Of a DNA stretch of 64,000 nt, positions 35,159 through 47,927 are shown piece by piece. The notes under the pieces were generated by a model. It was not told the origin of the DNA. It did no database searches and saw only the letters and a program-made list of their open reading frames with translations. The position numbers and the translations under genes are program-made. Numbering within the stretch: position 1 is the first letter of the stretch; the number at the start of each line of letters is the position of its first letter. Location of the stretch: positions 23,156,432-23,220,431 of the forward strand of contig NC_081412.1 of assembly GCF_030272615.1 (NCBI RefSeq), written 5' to 3'. This DNA comes from Cryptomeria japonica. Its lineage: Eukaryota; Streptophyta; Pinopsida; Cupressales; Cupressaceae.

Positions 35159-36769
35159 TGTAGTGTCATAAAATGTACACCTTTAATTAGGGTGTCCAAT
35201 TCCATGCTTAGTTAGCAATCATTTTAATATATCTCATTATACTATGCATTATAGGACTTTCATAAGAATTTTAATTAATTCATTAAAATTTGAGTCCTTT
35301 ATTAATTCAAATCACATCACTCTTTATAGATTGGGTCCTTGATTCTAAGTGTGCCCTTTTATCATTTCATCTGATTTATCCCTAATTCTACCCCAATTGC
35401 AACTTTCAAAATACATCTCACATATCTATACATCTTATCTTGAGCCATTAGGTTGGAATCGGTATTAAAATCCCGTTATCTTGCATTACTAAAAAATTGA
35501 AAAAAAAACAAAAACTGTTGGGACCAAGATGACCATTCCCCCTTTGTCCCACACTTTTTTACCTAAATTTCAAGAGAATAATTTGGCAGTCCTAATAAAT
35601 ATAAATCATGCTCCATGCAAATAAATAACTAACTTAAGTCAGCTTTTCATCAAATTCAAATCTAGGATTTCATATATAAGACAATTCACTTCCTCATCTA
35701 TGATGATGTTCTGGCATCTTTGGAGAGAAACCATTATGCAATAGAATATATCCTAATGAAATCAAAGGGTTGCTTTAGAGGAGTCTTACAGATCTAGAAA
35801 TAATTACTTATTCATCAACAATCATTCAACCACGGAAGCTTCAAGATACATTGGAGGATGATAGGGAATCACTTATTGATGATTGGCTTGTACCTCTTCC
35901 TAAGGGAATTGGTATGGTTTCATGTTGTTCTTATATTTCTACCATTGACCTTCAGATATACATCATTTTTAGCTTCATATTTGCATTCCAATGTTGTAGT
36001 TTTAAGCATTTCAATTCAATCATTTAGGGTTTTGTTCTAACACACTTGACTAGACTCTAGTTTGCATATTAGGCATTTTAGCTCATATGCAATCTTAGAC
36101 ACACTTAATATTCAAGAGCACGGTGCACAATATTCTAAATTCAATATCAACTATTTGTGGAAGTAGAAAACCCCTATATATCCACCACCATATCATTTTC
36201 CATCTTGCAAGTGCAGTTACAAGTACTTGGCAAAGCCAGCAAGTCCAAATATGCATCAAGGGAATATCCCACACCTATTCCCAATTCAAACCTCTTTCCT
36301 CAAGACCAAGGTTTTGGGGGAACCATTGTCCTTATGTTTCTATAGAAAATTTGGTAGGTGGCTCCCAAACAAGTTCAGGTTGCAAGTTTTCCAACAACAG
36401 CTCATACTTAGCATACCAGGGCATTCTGAGTGTCCCAGACCTATAGAATCAGCTTCAATTTTTAATCATGGGTATGCAATCAAATTTACTATTCATTTCT
36501 ATATCTCATTGTGTTTATCAATCAACTACAGTACCACAAGTGTTCATTTACTTCATACTTTAGTCATAGTTTTGCATTGTTTCAACCTATTTCCATAGTT
36601 CATTCATTTTCTAAAGCACCAAGAATACAAACTCTAGAAATGTTATTTGACTCTCTTTTATAGGATTTAGCCAAATACGATCACTCCTCTAGGTGATTTT
36701 GTATTCCAATGTATGTATGAAAGTGGATCTTGGTCTTATCCTTACCTAATTCTATTTTCACACTCTACA
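35159..36769 (+). repeat. Candidate 5' LTR of outer Gypsy element
   Basis: TGTAGTGTCATAAAATGTAC at the left and CTCTACA at the right give TG..CA ends, and a Gypsy-type primer site follows immediately. No matching 3' LTR was found after 55720, so this boundary rests on termini and context only. Confidence 0.35.
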
Positions 36770-36771
36770 TT

Positions 36772-36783
36772 TTGGTGAACCCA
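36772..36783 (+). other. Candidate primer-binding site of outer Gypsy element
   Basis: TTGGTGAACCCA after ..CTACAT. It resembles the TTTGGTGAACCTGAC site used by the nested minus-strand element at about 48990-49005. Confidence 0.45.
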
Positions 36784-36874
36784 ACCTTCTTGCATTGCAT
36801 TTTCTGATTTGCCTGTGAATTTCATTTCAAAATAATAATAATAATAAATCAAAATATAATTGATATCATGTAAA

Positions 36875-38691
36875 TGGGGACAAGGCAACAACAAAGTTCA
36901 ATGTTAATAAGTTAGTTTCAACCATAAAACCAAAACAAAGAACTAAAAACCATTCCAAACATATCAAAAGAGATTTCAAAAAGCATGAAAGAAGTTTAAC
37001 AAAACAAAAGAAAGGAGAAGAGCCTCCCTAAGATGCTTCCATGATGCCTTTTTATGCTTCTCCCTTGTTTCTCCCCTCTCCAAGTTCCAAATGAGTGTAG
37101 CTCTCAACTTTTAGCACTAGCCATGGATGCCATATGGAGATTCAAGATGGTTGGATGTGATAAACAAATACTATGCAAGTGTAGATAGTGATACTATAAA
37201 AAATCTCTATGCTAATACTAGTATAGAAACAACACTCTAATGCTTCCTTCTTTGCTTTAGGAGAAGGGTTCTATTTATAGAAGAAATGGGGAAATGAAGG
37301 GTTAAGATTGAACAATCTTAACAAGTGTTAGGATTGAAAGATATTCAATCCATGTGAGACTATCAACCCAATCCCATGTTGACAAGTGTCACAATGAGGA
37401 GGCTTGAGAGGAGAGATAAGGAGCATTAAATGCTTGAGGGGACATGATGGTTACCCTAGGGGGTTGGGTTAGGGTTAGGTTAATGGATATTTCTTTTATC
37501 CAAGGGATAAATGAATGTGCAAGGGTTAAATGGTTACCTTAGTCGAAGAAATAAATGCTTTGAAGAAACCCATGAGTCAAAATGATGGTTAAGTTAGAGG
37601 AAAGTCTCTAACCGAAGGTAAAAGGTGAGTTAACCATAAATGGTTATGTAAGAGCCTTTAATGGTTTGAAAGACTTTAGAGGTTAACCATTTGAAGACAT
37701 AAAGCCTTTAATGGTTATTGAAGACTTTGGAGGTTTTTGAGAAGTGACTTCCTTTTATTTAGGAATGTGACAATGATTAGGATAGGATTAGGCTAATTAG
37801 AAGGATTTAGAAGAATCTAGAAGGGATTTAGGCATTCAAGTGGATTTTGTAGGAGAATGCAAGTGGGAGGAATTTTGGGATTTTCAATTAAAATAAAATC
37901 ATTTATTTCAATTAAATGGTGTAATTTGTATTTGGATAGATATTTAAATAAATATTAATTTATTTAAATGTGAATGTGAATTTTGGATTTTATTTAAATA
38001 AATCTTAATTTATTTATATGAGAAAAAAGGAAGATAAAGCATTAAATGCTTGAAGACTTTGAGGGAAACCATTAAAGGCTTAAGAAGACTCTAGAAGGAA
38101 GTCATTTAAGTTTGAAGACTTTAAAGGAAACCATTAAAGGCTTGAGAAGACTCTAGAAGGAAGCCATTGAGCTTGGAGACTTTAAGGGAAACCATTAAAG
38201 GCTTGAGAAGACTCTAGAAGGAAGCCATTAAGTTTGAAGACTTTAAGGGAAACCATTAAAGGTTTCAAGTGGGTGAGGATAAATAGGATTTTAAATAAAT
38301 AATTTATTTATTTAAATAGTTGTGCAACTTGCATTTGTAGGAAAATGCAAGTGGGTGGAGGAGAAAGGTGATTTAAATAAATGTTAATTTATTTAAATGT
38401 GAGAGATGGGATTTTGGGGGATTTAAATAAATATTAATTTATTTAAATGTAAGGGAAGATTAAATTAAACAAATATGATTTATTTATTTAAATAATGGTC
38501 TGAATTTGGTTAAGTGAATTAAATCAAATAAATTGAATAATTTATTTAATTAATAGGAGAAGAGGGTTAAGATGAATTAATTAAATATTCATTTAATTAA
38601 TTATTGATTGATAGTTAAATAATCAAATAAATACTAAATATTCATTTAATTAAGTGGATAGATTTATGTGACTACAACAACAAACCTTATT
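36875..38691 (-). repeat. Probable AT-rich LTR or LTR-like insertion
   Basis: Reads on the minus strand from TGTTGTAGTCACATAAATC (38691) to GCCTTGTCCCCA (36875), i.e. TG..CA. It is rich in short palindromes such as TTTAAATAAATATTAATTTATTTAAA. No target duplication is clear. No gene is supported. Confidence 0.4.
38041..38262. repeat. 61-62 bp tandem repeat, about 3.5 copies
   Basis: The unit contains GAAACCATTAAAGGCTTGAG and GACTCTAGAAGGAAGCCATT. CTCTAG recurs at 38089, 38151 and 38212. Lies within the AT-rich LTR-like block. Confidence 0.85.
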
Positions 38692-38824
38692 TTATGCGTT
38701 ATGTATGTTTAGATTACATCATTTCATTTCATTGCAAAAATTAGTATTTCTTTTCAACAATGTAAGATGTTTATTTGCAAGACTTTCATACCTCTGATAA
38801 TCCCTTTTCTTATGATGTACCCTT

Positions 38825-39556
38825 TTGAGGAGACATATAGTAGGGAAGAACTCAATGAGGCTTACTTATTTCCTTTATTCTAAGCCTTATAAACCCTCGT
38901 TTTACCAAAAATTGATCAACATAATCATCGTGCCATTTCATAGTGATGATTTGGACAAGTTGGATGAAACTCTTGATGATGCCATTCTTACCAAATCATC
39001 CTCTAAATCTTCAAAATTCAATAACATGACAGTGTATGAGAATCCTCTTTATGAAGATTTACCTCATATCTAATCTAATGGTTAACCATTAAGTAGTGAT
39101 GATTTTGCTATGTTGGATGATGTTCTTGATTATTTCATCTCTAATAAATCTTCCTCAAACAATCCTAAAACATCCATGTGTAAAAGATTGATCAATATGA
39201 TAAATGTGAATGGATATGAACAAAATTACCAAACACCCAACAATCATGTAATTTTTTTTTATGGTGGTATTACTCCTCAAACCTCTCAACCTCTTAATAA
39301 ACTAGTTATTGTGGTTCAAGGTAGTTATAGTTATGATATTTTTTACACTCCTAATAAACTAGTCATTATTGTGAAAGGCGGTTATCCTACTAAAAGTCCT
39401 TATGAACATGTCAAAAAAATCACCCAAGAGAGTTACAATGTGGTTGTTTGTACATATAACACAAGAAACAATAGGCAACCTACTACTCCTTCTATCATTC
39501 CTTCTTCTCTTCCTATTTCTCAACCAATGCTTCCACCAACACCTCGTCTCTCATAA
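38825..39556 (+). pseudogene. Outer Gypsy polyprotein remnant upstream of protease
   Basis: Two short frames (38825-39073 and 39110-39556) with similar acidic phrases: DDLDKLDETLDDAIL and DDVLDYFISNKSSS. They look like a low-complexity linker upstream of the protease in this polyprotein. No domain is recognised. Confidence 0.4.
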
Positions 39557-39841
39557 CATCTTGGTAAGGAGTATGATATTATTAAATAACTTAAAGTCGT
39601 TCCTAGTAAGATATCCCTTTGGGATTTGATTAAAATTTTGTCTACACATAATAGATTGTTTCAAGATGCCTTAAAGAAGTTAGATGTTCCACCTACTAGT
39701 ACACCCAATAATATGACTTCTTTGATAGATTCTATGAAGGTACCTAAAGCTAAAATTGTGTTCTCTGAAAAATAAGTTACTTCCTAAAGGGATTCAATAT
39801 CAATATGATCCTCTAATGATTTTTGTCCTTATTAATGGTAA

Positions 39842-40120
39842 TTCTATAAGATGAATGTTAGTGCACAATGTATTTAGCCTTAATTTTTGTAGCATTGATT
39901 TGTTGCATAATATTAATGCGTATACTTCTCTTATTCAACCTGATTCTCTTTCTATGTGTGGCTTTAAAAATGTTTCTATAGCATCTTTAGGTACTATAAT
40001 ATTTCCTATTAAGGTAGGACTTTTTATCTTACCTACACCTTTCCAAGTCATACCCGATAATATTACTTATAATCCTCCCTTAGGATCACCTTAGATTTAT
40101 TCTATGCAAATTGTTCCTTG
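39842..40120 (+). pseudogene. Outer Gypsy aspartic protease remnant
   Basis: MLVHNVFSLNFCSIDLL aligns by eye with the plant Gypsy protease start (normally with D-x-G-S-x-x-N/L-x-x). The catalytic Asp position reads His or Asn, so it is inactive. IIFPIKVG and PTPFQVI follow, as in the family. Ends TAG before the Ile/Tyr stretch at 40093. Confidence 0.6.
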
Positions 40121-40432
40121 AATTCTTCATTGTCAAGTCAAAATCATTTATGAAAATAAGATGTATACTTTACATGTGGACATTAATTTACAAGCTTGTT
40201 TGAAATATTCATCTAGTCCTTAATCTCCTTCACATTCTTCTACTTCTTCTCCTCTTCAAGTTGAAACACCATCTCATTGTGAAGATAATTCTTCATCCAA
40301 AGAGGTACTCTTAGAAGATTATTGGGGGTCCTTAGATTTTACACCTTCTTTTTTAAGAGAATGATAAGTCCCCCAATAGAGCCTAAGACTAAAAAGGATG
40401 ATGATTTGGTATAACGTAAGAAGCAATCCACT

Positions 40433-40813
40433 TTGTCCAAACAACTTAGTAACAATTTTGTGGCTGCTTTGAATGTGTGCACTTCTTCTTATATGTCATC
40501 TACTTATGACAATAAGGCTTATCCATCTCTTTTAAATATAACATCCCTCTATGGTCTTGGTTTTCACATCCTATCTAAACATGGATATAATGGCAATGGT
40601 TGTGGCACAAATGAACAAGGGATAAAATTTCCTATAGAAAACCATTTTCATGAAACATCTTTTGGAATTGGGTATACTCCCTTCAAGCCCACCAAAGCAT
40701 TTAAAAAATCATCTCTCAATGTAAATGTTAGCTTCTCTTATAAATCTCTTCCTCTAGTCCATCCTCAATTAATTTATTCTGATTCTAATTTGTCTTCCCT
40801 CGATGTCTTTTGA
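40433..40813 (+). pseudogene. G-patch-like domain between protease and RT of outer Gypsy
   Basis: LYGLGFHILSKHGYNGNGCG followed by TNEQGIKFPIE has the glycine spacing of a G-patch (G-y-x-G-x-G-x-G-x-x-x-x-G). Some retroelements and retroviruses carry a G-patch close to the protease, where it binds RNA. Here it lies between protease and RT. The 126-residue frame ends TGA. Confidence 0.6.
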
Positions 40814-41154
40814 TGATGAACCCTAGTTGAATTCTTAGGAGTTTATGATAATCTTCCTCGATATCATCATAATCGTGGATTTACCTATTGCTTAAATGTA
40901 GAACCATACTTTGGGAAATATGTCGAATTACTACATGATAATGAAGAGATCATTCATGAATTTCCTCAACAAAGTAATCTCCTTGTGAATGATACTATTG
41001 GTATTAAGATGGATCCTTATAATGATGAAAAAATATTTAATATTGGAAAGTGTTGAGAATATGATGAACAAGATACTCATTCTTTTGTTTTACACAAATT
41101 TCCTAAAAATCTTTGCTTGAACTTATTCAAACATTTCTGGCATTGATCCTAAGA

Positions 41155-41757
41155 TTGTGACTTATAACATTGTGTTAACCCCTTATGCTAAACATGTTAA
41201 GCAAAATATTAGGAAGAGGAATCCCAAGATAGCATTACATGTTAAAGCTAAGATAGAAAAACTCTTGTACATTGGCTTTATTCACCCTATTGATTACTCT
41301 CCTTGAATTTTGAATATCGTTGTACCTGATAATAAGAATCACATGTGCACTTATTTTTGGGACCTCAATAAGGCATCTTTGAAAGATGATTTTCCTCTTT
41401 TAAGCATTGATATGATAGTTGATTTTACTATTGGTCATTCTTTATTTTCCTTTATGGATAGTTTTTCTTACATATAATCAAATCTTCGTTAATCCTCAAG
41501 ACCAATATAAAACTACTTTCAAAACTCTTTGGGGTACATTTTGTTGGGTTGTAATGCCTTTTCGATTAAAGAATGTTGATGCAACCTATCAACATGTTAT
41601 GACTCTTATCTTTCATGACTACATGCATAAAATCTTGGAGGATTATGTTGATGATATTCTAGCCAAGTCTATCTCTCACCAAGATCATGTCAAAATCCCT
41701 TGCCAAATATTTGGCCGAATTCTTAAATCCCCGAAAATGTGTTTTTGGTGTGGATAG
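41155..41757 (+). pseudogene. Outer Gypsy reverse transcriptase (broken)
   Basis: LTPYAKHVKQNIRKRNPKIA, then IEKLLYIGFIHPIDYSP, a stop for Trp, then DLNKASLKDDFPLLSIDM. A frameshift near 41460 is followed by YNQIFVNPQDQYKTTFKTLW, VVMPFRLKN, ATYQHVMTLIFHDYMHK and YVDDIL. This is the Gypsy RT order, with the YVDD catalytic motif still present. A second frame (41801-42151) carries the RNase H connection region (QLLKKDTIFQWNEDCQKTF). Confidence 0.85.
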
Positions 41758-41800
41758 TGGAAAAGTATTAGGATTCATTGTTTAGCATTGTGTAATTAAG

Positions 41801-42870
41801 GTGGATAGAAATAAAATAAATTATATTATGGGTATGTCACCTCCTCAAAATATTTCTCAATTGCAAAGCTTACAAAGAAAAATTCACGCTATTCATAGAT
41901 TTGTTTCACAACTTGTGGATCAAACTTTTCCCTTCACTCAATTACTTAAGAAAGATACTATTTTTCAATGGAATGAGGATTGTCAAAAAACTTTTGAAGA
42001 TTTGAAATTATGTGTGGCTAATCCTCCTGTTTTACAACTTGTTATTCCTCATCATCCATTCTTGTTTATATTGTTGCTTCTTCTCATGCTCTGGCATCTT
42101 TTTTGGTGCAACATAATAGTAATGGTAAAGACTGTCATGCTTATTACATAACTCATACTTTACTCAATTGTGAGGTCTGATATATTGTAATAAAAAGACA
42201 ATGTCTTGCTCTTGTTTTTGCCACTCTAAATCTAAGGCATTATCTTTGTTGAAATGCATGTTACAATCAAATTTGATCCTCTAAAACATCTCTTCTCTAA
42301 AATTGATCTTTGGGGACGTTTAGTGAAATGGGTTATGCAAGCTAAATTTGACCTTAAGTGTGTTTCTCGAATAGTGATTAAAGTACAAGCTTTAAATGAC
42401 CATTTGGTTGATGCTCCTTCTCCTCTTACTTTACCTAACCAAGATTCATTTCTTGATGATCGTGTTCTTCCTTTAGATATCAACAAAACTTGGGAATTGT
42501 ATTTTGATAGATCTAGGTGCTGATTTGGCTCTAGTGTTGGTGTCATATTGATACCGCCTTCATGAAAAGTGGTCCCTTTATCCTATCAAATGCATTTTCT
42601 ATGTACTAATAACATTGTTGAATATGAAGCAATTTGTGTTGCCCTAAAATCAACTTTATCCTTCAAAATTCAACATATGTGTATCTTTGGTGATTCGCAA
42701 TTGATTATAAGATAAGTTATGGGAACATATTAGGCTAAACAATATAAATTTTCTCAATATTGTGACTTAGTCTTATCGTTGTTAAATAACTTTTCTTTTT
42801 ACACCATAGATCCTATCCCCCAAACTTGGGCAGTTAACAAGCAGATGCAATGGAAAGCATAGCTCCTCTT
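41801..42870 (+). pseudogene. Outer Gypsy RT connection and RNase H region
   Basis: Begins with MGMSPPQNISQLQSLQRKI and the FQWNEDCQKTFEDLK block. It continues in several frames with LFSKIDLWGRLVKWVMQ, WELYFDRS, NNIVEYEAICVALK and FGDSQLIIR, which carry the D-E-D residues of a Gypsy RNase H. Stops and frameshifts are frequent. Confidence 0.75.
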
Positions 42871-43079
42871 ATATCCCTTGAAGATCCTTCTGTGGATTAT
42901 CAATTCATTATTTGTAATATTTCTTTGCCTGCTATTACTAATAACTCTAGTGAGGTTTCTTGTTACTATAAATTAGCTTTTGATGAATGGTACTCACATA
43001 TTTTTTGATATTTGACAGATGATACTTTTCTCAATTCCACATGTAAAAATACTAGAGAATAAATTCATAAACTTTCTAC

Positions 43080-43450
43080 ATGATACATTATTCTCTCAAA
43101 ATCATTTATAGAAGGGGCTATAAAGGTCTTATTCTTTGTTGTCTCAACAAAACTGAGATTCTCATTACCCTTAAGGAGGCACATTTAGGTGCTTGTGAGG
43201 GACATTTTGGTGTAAAATATTTGGTCCAAAGGTTCCTCCAAATGGGATACTATTGGAAAACCATGGAAAAAGTTTTTTTTTCCTTTTTCAAGAGGTGTCA
43301 TTGCAAAATAACAAATTGATCAATTCTCCCACTTATGAACATGGATTCCAAGTTTCTTCTTGGCCATTTTCATTATGGGGTTTGGATCTTATTAGAAAAT
43401 TTTCCCCTCCTTCATAAGGACATAAATTTTATCATTACTACCACAAATTA
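43080..43450 (+). pseudogene. Outer Gypsy integrase N-terminal part
   Basis: LKEAHLGACEGHFGVKYLVQ then FLQMGYYWKTM and KRCHCKI give the His2-Cys2 zinc module of a Gypsy integrase. Then HYGVWILLENFP and DINFIITTTNYN begin the catalytic core. Sequence changes at 43451 into the LTR of another element. Confidence 0.8.
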
Positions 43451-45540
43451 CAATATAAATGAGGAAAGGGTTGAGATTCTAATTAGATTTACTGGTTATT
43501 ATTGGTTATCATATTTCTTAGTTGAATTTGGAATGTAGTTGTGAAATGAGGGCAAAATATGAGATAATTGAGGTAAATTGATAAATACAAAATGCTATAG
43601 ATATCCCATGAAGACACAAACTAGGATTTGGGTAAAAGAATAAATTCGGAACATGTTCCCCGAAGTTTGGCTTGATTTTTTGAGACTAGGTAACATAGAT
43701 CCACCCTAGTCCTCTGAATTTTCCTGCATCGAAAGTTTAACATGTTCGTCACTCTCGACTCTACCAGAAGTCCCAAGTATAGCTCCTACACCTATTTTAT
43801 GCACACAAAAATAAAGAGAAAGAGGTCTTGGATAGGGGTTTCCTTAATTTGAATGAAATAATACAAATACTGAAATAAATTTTAAGGAGATATACCTCAA
43901 ATGTGCAATTATTGATGAAGATGCAATGCTCTTTGAATGGAATCACGAATGCTAAATATAATGACATAAAAAACACATGAACATGAAAAACCCTAATCAC
44001 ACACACATGCTTGCATGAAGATTGATGTAACTTTACTCCACAATGCTTAAATGATGAATATCCAGCCTTGAATCTCTAAAGATTCTTGATAATGAATCCT
44101 TCATGAATGCACAAATACTTTAGGTAGCTCATGCATGTAGTCTTAGATCTAAAATGAATTGATATGATGTCTTTATATAGGGTTCCTTAGGTAAATTACC
44201 AATTAGGTTGACCTCCAATGATTATGTGTAGTTGAGGGGATAGAAAACAATTGGGGAGATAAAGGACCTACCCCATTTCAATTTAGGGCATGTTTGAGGG
44301 GGACTATGGAATTTTGGGGTGCCCTGGTGGGTGAACTCACAATGTTGGTTCCCACTTTTTGGTACATCCTGATTTTTGCTGAAATCATACATTTTTTAGA
44401 AAATATAATGATTTAAGTTTTAAGAGGCCTCATTTGAAGTAATTAATTGAAGAGAGATAGATCAAAGGCTCTTAGATCAAAATTTCTTGGATAGAATCTC
44501 TCTACTTCTAAATCATACATGCTATGGAGTCTCCTTTGCATCTATCAAATGCTGATAAAAAACCAATTTTACATTAGCTTTTGGGGGGTCAAATGAATTC
44601 ATAAGCTTTAAGTATTTAGTCCTTACTATAAGCTTTCCAAATAGTATAATTTTTAGTATATTTAATTTCAATAATATATTTTTATTTTTATTTCTTATGA
44701 ATGTAGGTTTTTCATCAAATATGAACTTCTTTGTTCAATGTATTGTGAAAAATAGTAAACTAATTCAAAAAAATCTGAAAATAATCTCTTCACTAGGTAT
44801 TGATGTCTTCTTTCTAACAAAAAAAATAAAATTGATATTTGATATATATAGAACAAGTTATGTGTTCAAGCGTACACCTATATCTAAATTATAATTAGTC
44901 GAAAATCAAAACTTAATAGAATAAAAAATATTCAACATATCACTATCAAACCAACTGCATGCCATGTCTATTGATGTTACAAACCAAAATTCAAAATAAT
45001 TAATTTTTAATCATTTATAGAAAAAAAGTTATGTGTTTCGAGATGCACATAACTCTTTAAAAAATATTGTTTGTTGTAAAAAAAACTACTTTTTGAGGGA
45101 GATGGAAAAATCAATAAAATTTTATTCAAAAAAAATTGAAAAAAATATATTTAGAATCTACAAACAAGCTATTACAAATCACTAGTTTACATCATCATCA
45201 AATTCTTAACGGTTTAAAAGTTATAGGTGTCGGAAAGTGAAGGTTTTTTTCAAAATGTTCATCTAAGTGTCAAAGTTGGTCAAAAAGTGGGAACCAGTAT
45301 TGTGAGTTCACCCTGGTCCAAACCAAGGCACTCCACACCCTGGTCCTCCTTCAAACAAGACCAATACAAAGAGAAATGGGAGAGAGACCACCAAGATGGG
45401 GCCCACCAAATGTTGTTCATGACATCAAAGTTGGAGAATAGGGTCAAATTGGACCTAGACAGGGGATGGAGATAGGGGATGCTAAAGTAGAAGAACAAAC
45501 ATGAGGTGTAATTGGAACGGTTACAATTTACAATGCTACA
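43451..45540 (-). repeat. Nested Gypsy 3' LTR (left), end-truncated
   Basis: Starts inside the LTR at a point equal to 49116 (CAATATAAATGAGGAAAGGG) and ends TTACAATTTACAATGCTACA. Shares blocks with the right LTR around 43590-43870, 43900-44200 and 45296-45470. Confidence 0.7.
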
Positions 45541-46082
45541 TTTAGCCTCCACTTTAATAGGGTATGAGCCTATTCAAGTACATGTGGTAAAGTAGAAAGA
45601 TGAGAGAGAGGAGCAATTAGGAGCGAGATCACGAGGAGATAAGACATCACTAATTTTAAGGAACCAAGCCCCCATTTTAGGATCTTCAATCACGCAATCA
45701 CATGCAAGGACACACAAAACAAGACAAAGACAAAAAGGAAAACAAAGACAAAAGACACACAAAAAGCCTCCAAGTCAACTATTTGTAGAGACCTCAATAA
45801 TCAAATGTCTTAGCCACTAATATCATTCTCAAAATGCTATCACAAGAACACAAGCAATCACATAAAAAGAGAAAGAGCATGCATCAAATGATGAACCATG
45901 ATCCACAAATAGAAAATCTATGAGCTCATGGGGAAGAGAGAAAAGAGAGAACATGGATGCTATGGGCTAGCAATTTGTGTTATGCTAGGTGATCCATGCT
46001 GAGGTGGAGAATCAGAATAGTCTAGTTGTGTTTTGCTAGTTCCACTCATCCTATTGCATATGTTGTCGTCTAGTTTTAGGAA

Positions 46083-46400
46083 TTGAGAATCTTGTATGAC
46101 TTTGTTTTTTTTTTTGGTTTCGAGCATGTAACAACTTGTATAAGACATGAAATGAAATTTTTTAGTTTTGAGAACATCTCGTATAAGACTTTGTTTCGTC
46201 TGGTTTTGAGAATATGTACCTCGTATAAGATGAATATATGCCTATTTTCAGGAACATCTCATATAAGACTTTGTTTATTCTGATTTCAAGAATGTGTAGG
46301 TCCCATACAAGACATAAAAATGTTGTGTCTAGTTTCGGGCATAAAGCGTCTCGTATAAGACTTTTTTTTCTGGTTTCGAGAATGAACACTATGTAGAAGA
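46083..46400. repeat. Degenerate repeat CTCGTATAAGAC / GGTTTCGAGAAT
   Basis: Five or six imperfect units, each pairing a GTATAAGAC-like word with a GGTTT(C/T)GAGAA-like word, spaced about 50-70 bases apart. No coding frame explains it. Confidence 0.7.
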
Positions 46401-47621
46401 CATGCAAAAATACAATACAAAAATATAGTACAAAAATGGTGATATGCAATGCCCCCCTCCGCCCTCCCCCCTTGTTCCCCCCCTTAAGATGTCAACATAG
46501 TCCTATGTTGATATCTTAATGAAGCTACAAAAATGGATACACACCTTAAAAACAAAGGAGATATCCTTTTAGGCAACAATGTCATAAATCCAAGCTAAAG
46601 AGGCATTTAAAGCAAGGAAAAGATGGTTGAAAAAGAGATATCTTGCAACAAGTGTAAAGGGAATCCTTGGAGAAGAAGAGATATTTTCTCAAAGACATCT
46701 ACCTCCAAGAGGATTTTTTGAATAAAAATAACATCATCAACCAAAAGAGAGGAAGGAGAACAAGAATGCATACCTTCCCCCTATTACTAAGTGAAAGGAA
46801 ATCTTGATGAAGGATGACACACTTTTGACCCAAAGTGAGGGGTTTGTTTATAATAGATGTACATTTCCAAGTTTAGAAGAGGTTTTAATCAAGGATACAC
46901 ACCTCTTTCATAAGAGATAGTCCTTGAGAAAACAAACAACTTCACACAAGGAATCACATCGTATCGTAAGAAACACCACTAAACAAAGGAAAAGTGGATC
47001 CTTAGAAAGGATAAGAAAGATCAATGGCCCCCAAGCATAAGGACAAAGAGAAGTATTACATGACCTACAAAGAGAGATCATGCATAAGAAGATGTAGCAC
47101 TTCAAGGAAAGAAAAGGTCCTAAGCAGGGAGCACACATTTTCTCACATAAAGGAATATTCAATACAATAATTTTAGACATCAAATTATGAAAGATACATC
47201 TCAAAGGAAGAGGTAATCTTCAAAGAAAAAAGAGGATTGAATATACTATCCTTTCCCCCTAAGTGAGGAGACAACGAATAAATATGTTGCTTTCCAATTA
47301 TGATTGTTATTGAAAAAGCATAACTATTTATGTCAACGAGCCCCCAATGAAGTTTACTACTAGTGTCATAGGGTGAGGAGAAACATGATGTGGTGAATGA
47401 AGTGCTAAGGCACTACCTCTTCACCAACAAAAAGTGCAAGATTAGTTGTAAGAGCTATGTGAGCTTGATCATATTGGTCTTAAACAAATGCTTTAAAGGC
47501 TTTACAATTTCCAAGATAATAAAAATAATTGTACAATAAAAAAGACAATAATCATCGCCTTCTTTATTCTTATAATTGTAATTAAGTTTAATGAAGATAA
47601 AGACAACATTTTTATCATACT

Positions 47622-47927
47622 TCAATCTTCAAAAGGTTCTTGTAGATAATTTTTCATGATCATCAATAAGAGTAGTCTTGGCTCTTGAGATGTAGGACAA
47701 GGGTTGATAGAAGGAGGAGGATTGTCTTCTATTATTTTTATAGTGTCATTATCAATGAGTCCTTGTATTCCCTTTTGAAAATTAGGACAATCGTTGGCAT
47801 GGTGATTGTGGGTTTCATAATATGAGAAAAAAGGATTCTTTGAAGCAGAAGCACCTTTAGATGAATGACAGAGTTTATGTTTTGCAAAGTACTCCTTAAT
47901 CTTTTTCATCGTAAGGAGATTATCCAT
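47622..47927 (-). pseudogene. Gag-type C-terminal fragment of nested Gypsy
   Basis: A 101-residue minus-strand frame: MKKIKEYFAKHKLCHSS, then FSYYETHNHHANDCPNFQKG, then IQGLIDNDTIKI. This matches the Cys/His-containing region between gag and protease in plant Gypsy elements (normally C-x-x-H-x(4-6)-H-x-x-x-x-C). The first Cys is Tyr here. Only a fragment. Confidence 0.6.

Larger units (their letters stand above)
38700..43450 (+). mobile_element. Outer Gypsy element, 5' and central part
   Basis: Decayed Gypsy internal region in the order spacer/gag remnant, protease, G-patch, RT, RNase H, integrase N-terminus. It stops mid-integrase at 43450 and resumes at about 55014. No intact frame longer than about 150 residues remains. 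Confidence 0.8.
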
